Shown here: positions 22,601 through 34,050 of the stretch, piece after piece | Layout: each line of letters starts with the position of its first letter | Numbering within the stretch: position 1 is the stretch's first letter | Origin: Desmodesmus armatus | Taxonomy: Eukaryota; Chlorophyta; Chlorophyceae; Sphaeropleales; Scenedesmaceae | DNA length: 64,000 bases | Direction of reading: 5' to 3' | Assembly: GCA_007449985.2 (NCBI GenBank) | Contig: VIIQ02000131.1 | Span: 1 to 64,000, forward strand | Made by a program: the position numbers and the translations under genes | The notes under the pieces: generated by a model | The model's database searches: none | What the model saw: the letters and a program-made list of their open reading frames with translations, nothing else | What the model was told of the DNA's origin: nothing

Positions 22601-25600
22601 CATACAGCTTGCTGCGTGGGATGCCAGGCAGCGCAGCGATGCTGCTGCCGCCAGGTGCCGAGGCGAGCGCGCTGCCGCGCTCGTTGCGCGCGCCAGTCAC
22701 ACGGCGCAGCAGGCCCCGACTGTTGCCGCCACGGCTGCCAAAGAGGTGCACCCCAGCGCGCTGGCGGCGGGGCGGCAGGCCGTGCACGTTGATCGTGAAC
22801 GGCCACAGCCCCGTGAACGTACGCACGTTGTTGCTGCCGCTGGAAACCTTTTCCATCCCATCCGCCCCTGCGCCGTAGGAGCTCGGCCGGTGCTCAGAGT
22901 CGACAAAACCTGCACCATGGCTGTTGCCGCTGGGGCCGCTGCCAACTAGGCCGCGGGGTGCTGCCTGTGCCGCTGCTGCTGGCGCGGGCGGGGCTCTGAA
23001 GCCGGTCCCACGGGGGCTACCATTCACGGCTGGGGATGCTGCGGGTGCGGGACGTGCTGGCTGGCTGGCATTGGGACGAGGCGAGACAGGTGCAGGAGCA
23101 GCAGCAGCTGGGGAGGGGGTGCTGCGAGATGCGTTCCCTGCTGGGACTGCGCTGCTTGCCTTCGGCCGTGCGACTGCCAGCGTGACAACCACGCTGCAAC
23201 CGCCGCGGCACTCTGGGCCGAGCTCCTGGATCACGATGGTGGAGGGACCGGGTGGGATCTGCAGCATAGATGGGACGACACAAAACGCATACTGTGTGAG
23301 GGAGGCAGGCATGTTGTTACTGTGCGCCCAGCAGCTGCGAGCAGCCACACAGCTGCTGCTTTCTGCACCCATGACAGCAGCTGCAAGGCAGACTTGTCAC
23401 AGTGCAGCCTACCAACACCAGCCACACTCAGTGCAGGCAGCAGGCAGCCAGTCACTGTTGCTAGTGGGCTGCTTGACCAGCTGCTGGAGCAGACATGCCC
23501 CTGCAGGGTTGGCACTGCCTATGCACTAACAAGCGCGCGCTGCAGCGCTGCTGCCCGGACAACCCTGCTGTGCTCTTTCTGACCAGAGCCCCCTCATAAA
23601 TCAACTCACCTCATCCAAGAAGAACTGCTCCCGCTGCACACCGTTGCCCCACACCACCAGCGCGCTGACAGGGCCCCAGAAGGGGTTCTGCAGGGTCAGG
23701 CCAACGTCCTGCCCGAGGCTTATGTTCTTCCTGTCAGGCAGCAGCTGCACCTGGCCCGGCCCAGAGGACCAAGGCGAAGCCATCCACGCTGTCATGTTGC
23801 GCCCAAGGTTAAAATCCTTGCTGCAGCCGCTGTTGGCCCCGCCCTTGATGCAACCCTTGAGGATGAAGTCGCCTGGGCAAGGCAGGGTGAGCTGGCAGGA
23901 GGTGGCTGCTGAGGTGTCGCCTGCTGTGATGCTGCACTTCTGCTGTGCCACGGAGGCCCGCTGGGTGGTGCTGCAGTTGGCGAGGCTGGCGGAGCCGTTG
24001 CGGGGAGTCAGGGTGACCTCGACTGTGGCGCCTACAGCAGCAGAAACGAGAGAAGCAATGGGGAAGCAGCGTATCAGATGCTGCAAACAGTAGAGGAACG
24101 AAAGGGAGTTGAGGAGACATGCGCGAGAAGAGAGCATGCGATGCCCCATGGCGTGCTGAGCAGTGACTGCTGCTGCCATCATTGCATCATGCAGAAGCCG
24201 CTTGCACTGTTCAACTCTGTTGGGCTGTGACAGGTCTCACACTTCAGCGCTGCTGCTGCTGCCGTAATACCGCTGACTGCCTCCTGGGTTGCTCATGCTT
24301 GTCTTGAACCACGTCGCACACAATTCCTGATCATTTACTGCTCAACTGTTGAACTACTGGTTCTGACAAACAGTACCGAAAACCAGTAAAAGCGATAGTA
24401 GAAGCAAAAGCACCTCGTTGCTAAGATTCACTCTCACCCTTGACTGGCGAGTCGTCCTGGTTGCTGAAGGCCTCAGCACTGACGCCAAAGGCGACGCCTG
24501 GTACATTGGTATGCAGGGTGCGCTGGAGCTCTACACGCACCGGGCCATCGACAATCCTGCACGCACGCACGCGCACAGAGGAAACACACATCATGTCATC
24601 ATGAAATGCACTTGTGGATGTAACTTAAATGTTGAACACACGCACAGGCACAGAGAGGAGAACAATGCGGCTAACCACATGTCCACGTCAGAGCCTTCTG
24701 AGCTGCACTCTTGTGATGGTCAGTTGCGCAAGACACCTTCAGACCAGCGCACCTGCCTAAGCGCTGCCTGCTGAAGCATGCGCCTGCATGAACTGCCCCC
24801 CCTCCCCATCCCGCCCACCACCACAGCACTCACTTGATCGTCTTGCTCTGCATCAGAGGCTCCCTTGTGGGCCCGATCCACGTAGCCTTGAGCGTCAAGG
24901 TGTCTCCCGCCTCGCTCCTGTTCGCCGCCGCAAGCTTCCCCAAGTCCACAGTGCCTGTCGCAATGCCACTGGCATTCGTCTTCAGTACCATCTCCCCCTC
25001 CGCCTTGCCTGTCGACCACTTCAGCGTCACCTCGGCCCCAGACACGTCCGAACCCACATACGACTTCGCTGCAACACTCACACCCACCGATCCCTCCGGT
25101 TTCACCCACGCAGACTCGCTGTCGAGCGCAAGGCTGGCCGTCGGGGGGCGCGGATCCCCCACGGTAAAGGTGGTATACGCCAGATTCACTCCGAGCGGGG
25201 GCAGGGTGGCGGCAGAGGGCCGGGGCATCGGGACAGGGCCTGGCAGTGCTCCTGCAAAGCCTGGGGAAGCCCCTGAAAACACAGCAGGCTGGCCTTCTGA
25301 AGCAACAGAAGGCTCTGCCAGCACTGGTGCAGTCATGCCGGCTGCACCTGCATTACCGGGCACCTCAACAATCTCCGGCTCCTGCACAGGATCGTCCTCG
25401 ACGACCAGAGGCTCGGTGGGCGGCATGTCAGCATCCTGGCCAGCTACTGCCTGCTGCAGCTGCCGCCTGCTGCTGCTGTTGCTGCCGTCCGTCGGCTCGT
25501 GCCGGCAACCAGCATCACCACCAACAGGAGCCAGAGCCTCGCTGTTGAAGTTGGGCTCCCTGAGGCCTGCTGGTGCTGGTACAGGCACACCTGGCGGGTG

Positions 25601-28600
25601 GGTGCCCGGGTCCGACGGCGTCCCCATACTCATCAGCTGCTTCGGCTTTGGCATGACAGCAATGGTGGGACCCGCCGAACGCGCCTGCAGCCGCCGCCCG
25701 CTGCCGCTGTTGGCCACAGGCCTGCCTGCTGCCTTCACATTTGCAGCAGCGGCGCTGGACAGTGCAGCAATGGTGGAAGGCTGCACCCCAGGAGCCGCCC
25801 GGGGTCCTGCGCTGCCAATGACCACGCTGACGGGTCCAGCAGCGCTGACCGCATTCACGCCCTCTGCAACGCCGATGGGTGCGTTGCCAGCTGCAGCACC
25901 GCCTACGGGTGTGGGCGTCCACAGCTGCAGGTTGTAGTTTGCAGGGGTGGCGTTCTTCGGCACAGGGATCACGGCGTGCAGGGTGCCGTATGTGGGATCC
26001 ACCTTGACTGGCACGCGCACTGGGTTGCCTCGGCTGCTGCCGCCACCGCTGCTGCCAGCCGCCGGGCGGTCAAAGCCTGGGCTGACCTGCAGGACGAGTG
26101 AGGTGAGGTCCTGGTCGACCTTGAGCTGAGAGCCCTCCTTGCGCTGGACATATCCTGCAGAAGGCGAAAAAAGGGGACACACAGGGGACATAAGAGTGAT
26201 GGAGTGCAGCTGCGGCAAGGTAATCCTCACATGGACACGTCTAGCGCAGGAGGGGACAAACAGCGAGAGTTGAGGTGCAGGAGGCGCAGGAGCGGACACA
26301 CAGCACGTGTTGAGGTGCAGCGGCGCCGAGGGGTTCATCCTCACAAGGACACATCTTGCGCACATGCTAGCTGCACGCGCGATACATGCGCCCGTGTGAT
26401 GACGGCACAGCACAACCGTGTGTGGACACGCCAGCACAAGCTTAATGGCTAAGCAAGCGCGGCAGCTGCAGCTGCTCCCTGCTGTGACCGACACCTGGAC
26501 ATGCTTATGCAGATGCTTGCAAATGTTCAGAGAAATCCAAAAGACGTAAAGACGTTCAAAAAAATGGAGAAAATAAGAAGAAAGCAGCGGGTGCATTCAC
26601 TCACCCGTCACATGCAGATCATCTCCTGGCTTGACAAGCTTCCTGTCCAGCACAAGTGTGGCCACATACTCCTTGTCGGCGTTGCTGCTGCTCCTACGGT
26701 AGCGCGCAGAGTTCGGCAGGTCTGGCACCACCAACGGCCCGTGCCCCTCTGCTGAGATCACCGCGGTGTATGATGCGCCGTCGTCGAAAGGCTGGTAGGC
26801 AGAGCTGCCGGCTGCATTGGGTGCAGCCTTCTGGGACTTGGTTGCAGCGAGGTCGATGATGCAGGTGCCGTCGGAAGCTGTGATGCAAGCGGGGCCCGCA
26901 GTCGCAGCGTCCTGTTGCAACAACAGCAGCAGCAACAAGCAACAGCGTGAGGGGAAAGCACTGTGGGTCAGAACAAGGGGGCAACAGAGCGCAATGGTCG
27001 CATGCACCCTGAACACTCTGCACCATCACGCATACTCTGCAGCCTGGACAGGCACTTGCATGCCGGCATGCCAACCCACAAACACCAGAACTCCTACATG
27101 CACAACACCCACACATTGTTACGCTGTTCGTGCAGCCAGCATCACACAAGCAGCAGCTCTACAGCTCCGCACACATATGCCTGCCTTATTCCCAAACACA
27201 GCTCCCCCCCACAGCTCTCACAGCGGCAAGCCCTGGTCAGCGAGCCCTTACCTTGCCATACATGCTGCCATAAACCTGGACCCTGGCGCCCTCCTTAGGC
27301 TTGCTCTGGCCCTGTGTGGTCGTCACCCACGCCACCAGCTGACCACCCTGCTCAATGAAGGCCGCCTGAAGGTCGCTCTGCACAACGAGGGTGCTGGTGG
27401 CCAGGGCCTCACGGGGTGAGGGGTAGCTCACTTGGCGGCAGCAGGTGCAAATGAGTGAGATGCCGGGCTGGCCCGGGAGGGACAGGGACTGGAAGGTGGG
27501 CCAGGTGGCATCCTTGCGCTGCACCTTGGCACCTATGACAAACAAGAATAGAGGGTGGACACCACCCTCTCAGAATTATGCGCCTGATTGATGTTGATCA
27601 GGGACGGGTGTAATGCTTCGCAGCGAGTTATGATGCAGCAAACATGCAACCAACACAGGATGCGATGCAGGACAACGAGCTGGCCAGCGCTGCCTGATCC
27701 TAACAACCAGCGCAGGGCAATGCGCATGGGCGACAGGGCTGAGTGGGATATGCCTACACCATGCTATGCGGTCGAAAGCACAGCCTCTGCAAGTGACACC
27801 GTTTGTCAGCAGCGAGCGGCGCAACTACTCACTTGCAGTGCTCATGATGCTAGAAGACCCTCCAGAGTATCCGGCCAGCACTGCCGCTATCGCCCGTCCC
27901 AGCAGACCACCATCCTTGCTGCTGCTGCTGGCCCCGCCCACTGGGACGTTGACTGCCTGCACCCTGTTCACGCCTGGCTCAGGAGTGCCACGGGACAACC
28001 AGGGCCATTGCAGGGGGGAGTTGCCGGGCGCAGGCTCCAGCAAAGCAACCTGCACAGCACAGCATACCGCCAAGGGGGTGTGAAGGCAGTGGGCAAGATA
28101 GTGTATGTTGCGCACATGACTCCCAAGCCTCAGCTCAGCACTGATTATGGAGGGTTTCTGCCACTGGTTCATGGTGCCGTGCACAACACACAGCAAGAAA
28201 GGTGGTTGACACCAACCCACACTCAATCCTCAAGCCAGACAAAATATGCACACGCTGCCAACCGAGTTATGCCTGCCCGCGCTTTGAGACTCCGATGCTG
28301 TTTGAGCATTGCTGTGTAAGCCAGTAACGACAGTCACAGCAGCACACCTGGCGCACAGACGGCCCGACAAATGCAGCGTCCAGGTCCACGCTCCACCACG
28401 CATTGCTGCTGGCTTGCAACGGCAGACCAAAGGCGTCCTTGACCTGCAGATGCAGCGCAATTGATGGGGCAGAAGCGGCAGAAGCAGGGGGAAGAATGGG
28501 GTTGCTATTCAGACATGCTGGCATGAGCCGTGTGCACACCCGGGGATGCACAGGGCAGTGAGTGCTGTGTTGCAGTGCAAGCAGTTCACAGTGCAGGCAT

Positions 28601-31600
28601 GCGGGGAGGCCAGCCACACCTGCTCTCAGCGACATACGGACACCCCGCAAAAAGCCGCACTCCGCAGGGAAGTCACCCACACCCGAGTTGCAGTGCAGGG
28701 TCAGTTGCCAAGTCCCCTGCCTCTGCGCAACCCCTAGACAGCTTCCCATACAGAGAGAGTGACAGATGACGCTCAAATGCCAGGCACTGAGCGTAAGTTG
28801 AAAAAAGAAACATGTGTGACCTTTGGTGGTGGCCACATCCCCAATGTCTATTCCACACAGCTCACACCTTGGGGTTGGCCTTCACACGCACAATGCAGCG
28901 CTGCCCTGGGTTTAGCGCAGGAACACGCATGCTCAGCACAGCAGCAGACGGCCTGGTCAAGTCAAAGGGCTGGTTGCTGCAGCTGCTGTCCAGACTGCCA
29001 GATGGGTTTGCCAGGCAGCAGATGCTGAGGGAAGCCTTGACGTCGGTCAAGGATGCGTCTTTGGCAAGGCCGTGCGGCAACCACAGGGTCAACCGGCGGT
29101 ACCTGTGGCAAGCATTGGACCCACACCACAACACTCTCAGTACCGCCAGTGCGATGGGGCCGGACACAACCAGCAGCCGCCATCCACCATGAAAAGTGCG
29201 CGCATTCAAGCGGCGCTGCCTTGACCAAAGTGACGTGCCAGCGTATGGCTACAGACAGTCACATGCTTGAGGCTGGCCCTCAAGCACCAGATAAGAGGGC
29301 CCAACGAGGCGGATGTGTGCAATATGTTGTGAGCAGCCCTGGCTTTCCACAACTGTTTGTGCTGGATGCTGCAAGCCAGCAATGCGGCTCACGTGATGCC
29401 ATTGTAGACTTGCTCAGATGCTTCGGTCTTGTTTTGAAAATCCCAGCGCAGCGGGATGCGGAACAGGCGCAGGCCATACACCTGCACAGCGCAGCACAGC
29501 AGCAGCATGTGCAGCACAGCACAGCCAGGAGGGTCAGCACACGGTGACACAGTCCAGAGACCGCAACACCTTCAAGGGTGTTGGCTGCCACAGTGCGCAG
29601 TTCGCTGCACGGCAGCGCAACCGTGTAGTGAACCTCGCAGTATTCCAGAGATGCTGCGGATGCAATCCTCCTGCGCACACTCAGCAACAGAGGCTGGCTT
29701 TGCTACTGTACTTGACAGGCGGCCAAAGCAGGGAGACGCAAGCCATCAACAACCCTGGTGTGCAAGCCATCACCCCACACTCACATCGACACTGACGTCC
29801 TGGGATGCGGGGCCAGCCACGGGGCTGTACCGCGATCCCTTCGGCAGCCTGAGCACAGCAGCTGCGCCAGCATCCAAGCCGGGTACGATCTTCACTACAG
29901 CGCACGTGCTGTTCATTGTCAACAAGTCTGCGCGGCTCCTGCCCTCGCCCTCCACTGCGCCATAGGCTGTGAAGATCAGCGGCACCAGCAGCGGGGTGAT
30001 CATGGGGCAGGGGCTGACTGTGAGGGTACGGCTGCCAGCACCAGCGCCAGCGCCAGCCAGCTTGAGTGATTTGGCAAGCTGCACCAGCTCCACAGGATAG
30101 GAGAATAGAAGCGTGATGTTGCCTGTGGGTGCGCGAGGCCAGCCAGAAGCGGCAAGACGGATAAGACACAAAGACAGAAGAGCCGTGTCGGTGCTGTTTT
30201 GCCGGGCAGTTACTCTGGCAGTGACTCAGCATGGTGGGGGAGTGATGCAGACATGCAGCCATAACGCACCAATATGGAGATGCTGCTGGTGTACGGTACA
30301 ATGCAGTGGCGAGCTGTGTGGCAGAAGACGCAACTGCTGCCAACTGTGGCAAGGGCAACAAGCAGGACAACAGTGCGACCCGCCACTGCACCAACTGCGC
30401 GACGCACCTCGCGCTGCGCAATGCACACGCCTGCGGCCCTGCCTACCACCCTATCTGGGCTGCTTCACAAGCCCCGTCCCCATGTCACACGCCGCCAACA
30501 GCAGCAGCACCGCTCACCGTCTGGCGGGACCTCTGGCAGCCGATCATCAGGAGCCCCCAGTGATGCAGACCACTGGCCCCCTGTGGCTGCCATGGCTGCT
30601 TCCGACTGCACCTGCTGGATGCTCATTGTGAGGGGCTGCGTCTGCAGCCGCACAGACGGCTGCATGCCCTCCAGCTGCAAAGGCGCACCTGCGCGCACCA
30701 GAAACAACAGCAACAGGACAGCGGGTGAGGAGGCTGACACAGACTGCTGCTGCGCATGCAAGCGCCCACTGTACAGGTGCGATAAGGACGAGGCGCATGC
30801 AGGACCTGGAGGTGTGGGTGCAGTTTGAGTCAAGCTTTGCTGTGCTGACATGCCTGTCCACCAGACGATACAGCCCAGAATTTGCGCACAGTCTACTGGT
30901 ATGCACTGCTTCGTAGTGATGCACACCGTTGCCCTGCACTGCGCCGCTGCGACACCCTGCAGACTGCGCTGCTGCTCTGTGTCCACTGCGCTGTTAGCTG
31001 TGTGTTGCATGCGCCCGCGTATCCACTGCGCTGTTAGCTGTGTGTTGCATGCGCCCACGCACCGTCGTATGTTTTCAGCGCCTTGTTCCATTCGAACTTG
31101 CAGTCCAGGTCTGTGGGCCAGTCTATGCTGGGGTCGAAGCGAGCAATGTTGGTTGTCACCCAGCGCAAAAGGCCGGGTGTGCCGCACGACAATGTGAACG
31201 GCACCTGCACATCAACGCAGGAGGGAAGATTGATCTTCACAAATTCAGGGGTGCGAGCACATGCAGCAGCGCGTGTGAGTCTTGTACTACATAGGCTGGC
31301 CCCAGTGCAGGCAGGTGCTGTGCATCAGCTGCAAGGGGCGCGCAACAGCATGGCTGGTTTTCCGCTACATAGAACAGCTGCGATAGGAGGGACGCGACGA
31401 GCACATGCTTGCAACTGCGCTAGGCTGCCCCCTTGATGCTGCTGGATGCAGACCAACTACCCCCCAGCACAGCTACCCCCAGCGCAGGAGAAGAGCTGGC
31501 CAACTGCGCAGGAGGAGAGCTGGGCCCCTGTGTGCAGGAAAGCTGGCCAACTCCGCGGGAGAGCTGGCCTCCTGTGCAGGAGAGCTGGCCCCCTGTGCAG

Positions 31601-32328
31601 CAAAACCGCCCAACTTCGCAGGAAGAGAGCTGGCTCCCTGTGCAAGAGCGCTGGCCAACTGCGCAGTAGCTGATAAACTCACCAGGTTGGCTGGCAGCTG
31701 CTCACTGCCCCAATCTGACCCCAGGGCAATCACAGGCCGGTTGAAGACCGCCTGTGGGCAGGTAACCAGAGCGGAACGTGGTTTGAATCCGCCTTAGGTG
31801 TTGGCCAAATCTGTGCCGATCAGTGGTGCCCCACCACATGCACGCGCTGAGGTGCCTTTGCAACACTAGCGATGCTGAAAGGGAGGAGGGTGTGTCGCCA
31901 CATTGATGCATGTTGGGCATAGAGCAAACTCGTGTGCTGTGATGCTGGCACTGTAGGTGCATGTGCATGTGACAGGTAAGGGTGCAAGTGACCTTCCAGT
32001 GACAGGGCAGTAATTCACTGGTACAGCAGCAGCTACCAGCAGCTGACTTGCACGTGTGCACGGTGCTGCTCGAGAAGACGCGACAGAGCCCTGCAGCCAG
32101 GCAGTTGGCTGCCTAGGTGCTGCAGCAGACGTTGTGGGCACTTACTGTGATTGCCTGCCTGCCATTCAAAGTGACTGCCTGTGCTTCAGCTGCATCACTG
32201 GATAGCTCGCTGGGGGTGGAGACGAGGACCTTGAGGGGCAGCTGCTTCTGCAGAAAAGCCTCCTGCTGCCCATAGCAGAGCTGCAGAAGGATACTCCCCA
32301 CTAGCAGGAACAACTTCATCCGCTCCAT
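16683..32328 (-). CDS. Secreted alpha-2-macroglobulin-family protein, thioester cysteine missing, C-terminal EGF-like module
   Basis: Twenty exons: 32146-32328, 31063-31204, 30518-30688, 29785-30122, 29393-29481, 28868-29102, 28348-28443, 27833-28049, 27252-27532, 26605-26911, 24834-26154, 24438-24556, 23610-24031, 22347-23258, 21822-21977, 21412-21514, 19960-21140, 18703-19627, 17764-18356, 16683-17327. All junctions are GT-AG and phases match over 8436 nt with no frame break, giving 2811 aa. Signal peptide KLFLLVGSILLQLCYG. MG-type beta-sandwich repeats follow (LVVQSDLQAAFIEQGGQLV; LVLDRKLVKPGDDLHVTGY; VDKAVLDLMPYELQ). A Met/His/Ala-rich insertion lies at ~1720-1760, then the A2M domain (DGKVTVDFTAPDNLGRFVVR, ESELVVRRTVSLVPSLPRQV), an alpha-helical thioester-type domain from ~2092, a final MG domain and an EGF-like module (2777-2805). 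Architecture resembles bacterial YfhM-type A2M. Family members trap proteases. Here the C-x-E-Q site reads G-L-A-E-Q. Confidence 0.9.
17421..17459 (-). repeat. Copy of exon 20 start with alternative acceptor
   Basis: The first ~36 bases of exon 20 with its CTGCAG acceptor are repeated here, encoding VTSPDAQSD against VTSPDDQSD in the real exon. The frame is open from 17459 to 17327 (44 codons, same phase), so use of this acceptor would add 44 residues without breaking the protein. Confidence 0.8.
19604..19627 (-). other. Degenerate thioester site (GLAEQ) of the macroglobulin
   Basis: Exon 18 opens AAYTGLAEQGLDPRCTPAS, at the place where thioester-bearing relatives have Y-G-C-x-E-Q followed by a run of helix residues. 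The Cys position is Leu (CTC at 19610-19612), while Glu and Gln remain. The frame is intact on both sides, so this is not a sequencing slip. Confidence 0.7.
20880..21090 (-). other. Met/His/Ala-rich insertion before the A2M domain
   Basis: Within exon 17 the macroglobulin has a low-complexity run with many Met and some His (AGHSHGAMAMHAPMSATM, then MEGMPAPAPMAAAMPRAMAK). It sits where related proteins carry the exposed bait segment. Long Pro/Ala-rich inserts also occur in exons 11 and 14. Confidence 0.65.
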
Positions 32329-32386
32329 GGTGGGTACCTAGCACACAGAACAGCTGTACTCTGAGCCTCTGTAAATCATCAGTAGC

Positions 32387-32662
32387 TCAAGGTAGGTGAC
32401 ACGAAAACATGATGCACACGTCCTTGCGGGGCATCACAAATACGTTTGGAGCATATAAGATTTGTTTGATTGGCTGGCCGACGCGTAGGGCCCCCCTTCG
32501 ACCGTTCTGTATTGTGAAACCTTGGCCCGGTCTAGGGAGCTGCAGCCACCCTCTCTCACCATTCATACGGCCATCTTTAAGTTGATCTTGGACCGTCAGC
32601 TCCAGCCGTGAAACTCGAGCAAACTTTTGAAGCAAGCTGTTTTCTCCGAAACGGTGAAACAA
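32387..32662 (-). CDS. Small open frame of unknown nature upstream of the macroglobulin
   Basis: A 91-codon frame (start MFHRFGENSLLQKFARVSRL) ends 59 bases before the macroglobulin ATG on the same strand. Its amino-acid mix is ordinary and the DNA is less GCA-rich than its surroundings. There is no signal peptide, no recognisable domain and no splice evidence. It may be a chance frame in the promoter or 5' leader of the macroglobulin gene. Confidence 0.2.
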   Translation of the reverse strand: MFHRFGENSLLQKFARVSRLELTVQDQLKDGRMNGERGWLQLPRPGQGFTIQNGRRGALRVGQPIKQILYAPNVFVMPRKDVCIMFSCHLP

Positions 32663-33060
32663 GCGGACTCAACGTATCTTGTCAAATGATGGTGATATGG
32701 GACATCTTGACTGCATTGGTATAGGCCCAAAAAAGACGTCACACAATACGATACTAGCCATCTGTGAGGTTTAGTGATGGTTGTTGGACGTCACACTGAT
32801 GCAGGCATGACACATTCTACCTCAAGTGTTTCTTTTGTTATTTGCAAACGTTCTTGAGACGTATGAGGGCCAATGAGCATCCATGCAGGCTGACTGCATC
32901 TGGTTGCAACCAGTGCATGCTGGGCACCAGGCGAGGCTGTGGTGTGGGCCCACAAAGCAAAGTCTCATTCGTCAATAATAGCCTCTTCTACCATTTTACA
33001 GGCTCTTCAGTTGCTGCTGGCAGCCGCCAGACAACCCCCCCCCCCCCCCGCCGCACCCTA
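32663..33060. other. Spacer, no gene seen
   Basis: Lower-GC DNA upstream of the macroglobulin gene, ending in a C-run of about 14. No motif I can assign. Confidence 0.5.
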
Positions 33061-34050
33061 GGATAACCCCATACAGCACAGTGCATATGTGCCCTAAGGG
33101 GAGCAGTGCTGCTGTGCCATACAGCTCACCAGCCAGACCAGCATCAATGCCGCCTGCAGTCGACAACAGCTAGCAACAGAACAGGCTGCCAGGCCAGGCT
33201 GGCCAGGCCCATCATGGCATGGACCAGCAGCTTGGGGTGGTTCACGCCAGCCCTAGAAGAAGGTGTTACACGGAGTGCGCGAGCATCTACGCTGCAACAG
33301 ACTCTGCAGAGGGGGGCGCAACCAGCACGGGAAGGGGGCCGCCTGGACAAACCCCACGCCAGCCCTCGCACCCTTGCACTGCACTGGCAACCACCACCAC
33401 CATCACCACCACCCAAGTCGTATAGGATAGTTACATAGCAGCTGCGCCAAGATGCACCAGCCACGGTGAACACTGAACAGTGTGTGCCACATGCTGTCTT
33501 TGGGACAATATCAGCTGCTGACATACGCAGTCACCCCACACGCTAGCACCCTTATATATAATTACCCCATACAGCACAGTGCATGTGTGCATGTGTGCCC
33601 CAAGGGAGCAGTGCTGGTGTGCCTTACGAAACACCAGGCACACCAGCAATGCCGCCTGCAGTCGTCAACAGCCAGCAAAAGGCTGCCAGGCCAGGCTGGC
33701 CAGGCCCATCATGGCATGGACCTGCTTCATGCCAGCCCTGGAAAAAGAAGGTGTCACACGGAGGTCGCAAGCAGCTTCACTGCATAAGTGACTTCAGCCA
33801 CGGAGGGACGCAACCAGCACGGGAAGGGGCCGTCTGTGGACAAACCCCACGCCAGCCCTCGCGCACTTGCACTGCACTGGCAGCCACCACCACCACCACC
33901 CAAGTCGTATAGGTCAATTACATAGTAGATGCACCAAGTTGCACCAGCCACGGTGAACACTGAACAGTGTGTGCCGCAGGCTGTCTTTGGGACAATAGCA
34001 GCTGCTGACAGACACAGTCACCCTGACCTGCACATCAACCTGCCTATATA
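33061..34050. repeat. Tandem duplication of a ~495-bp unit
   Basis: Unit 1 (about 33061-33555) and unit 2 (about 33556-34050) share long blocks: ccccatacagcacagtgcat, gccgcctgcagtcg, ggctgccaggccaggctggc followed by caggcccatcatggcatgga, ccaccacccaagtcgtatag and cacggtgaacactgaacagt. Both end near a tatata stretch. No coding function is evident on either strand. Confidence 0.9.

Noticed and set aside
24834..25937. Long plus-strand open frame (367 codons) in the middle of the window
   Set aside because: It is the antisense of exon 11 of the macroglobulin gene. GC-rich third positions keep the opposite strand open, and its Ala/Ser/Pro composition has no family signal.
32452..32461. gcatataaga as TATA box of the macroglobulin gene
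   Set aside because: The motif is in the plus orientation while the gene is on the minus strand; distance fits but orientation does not.
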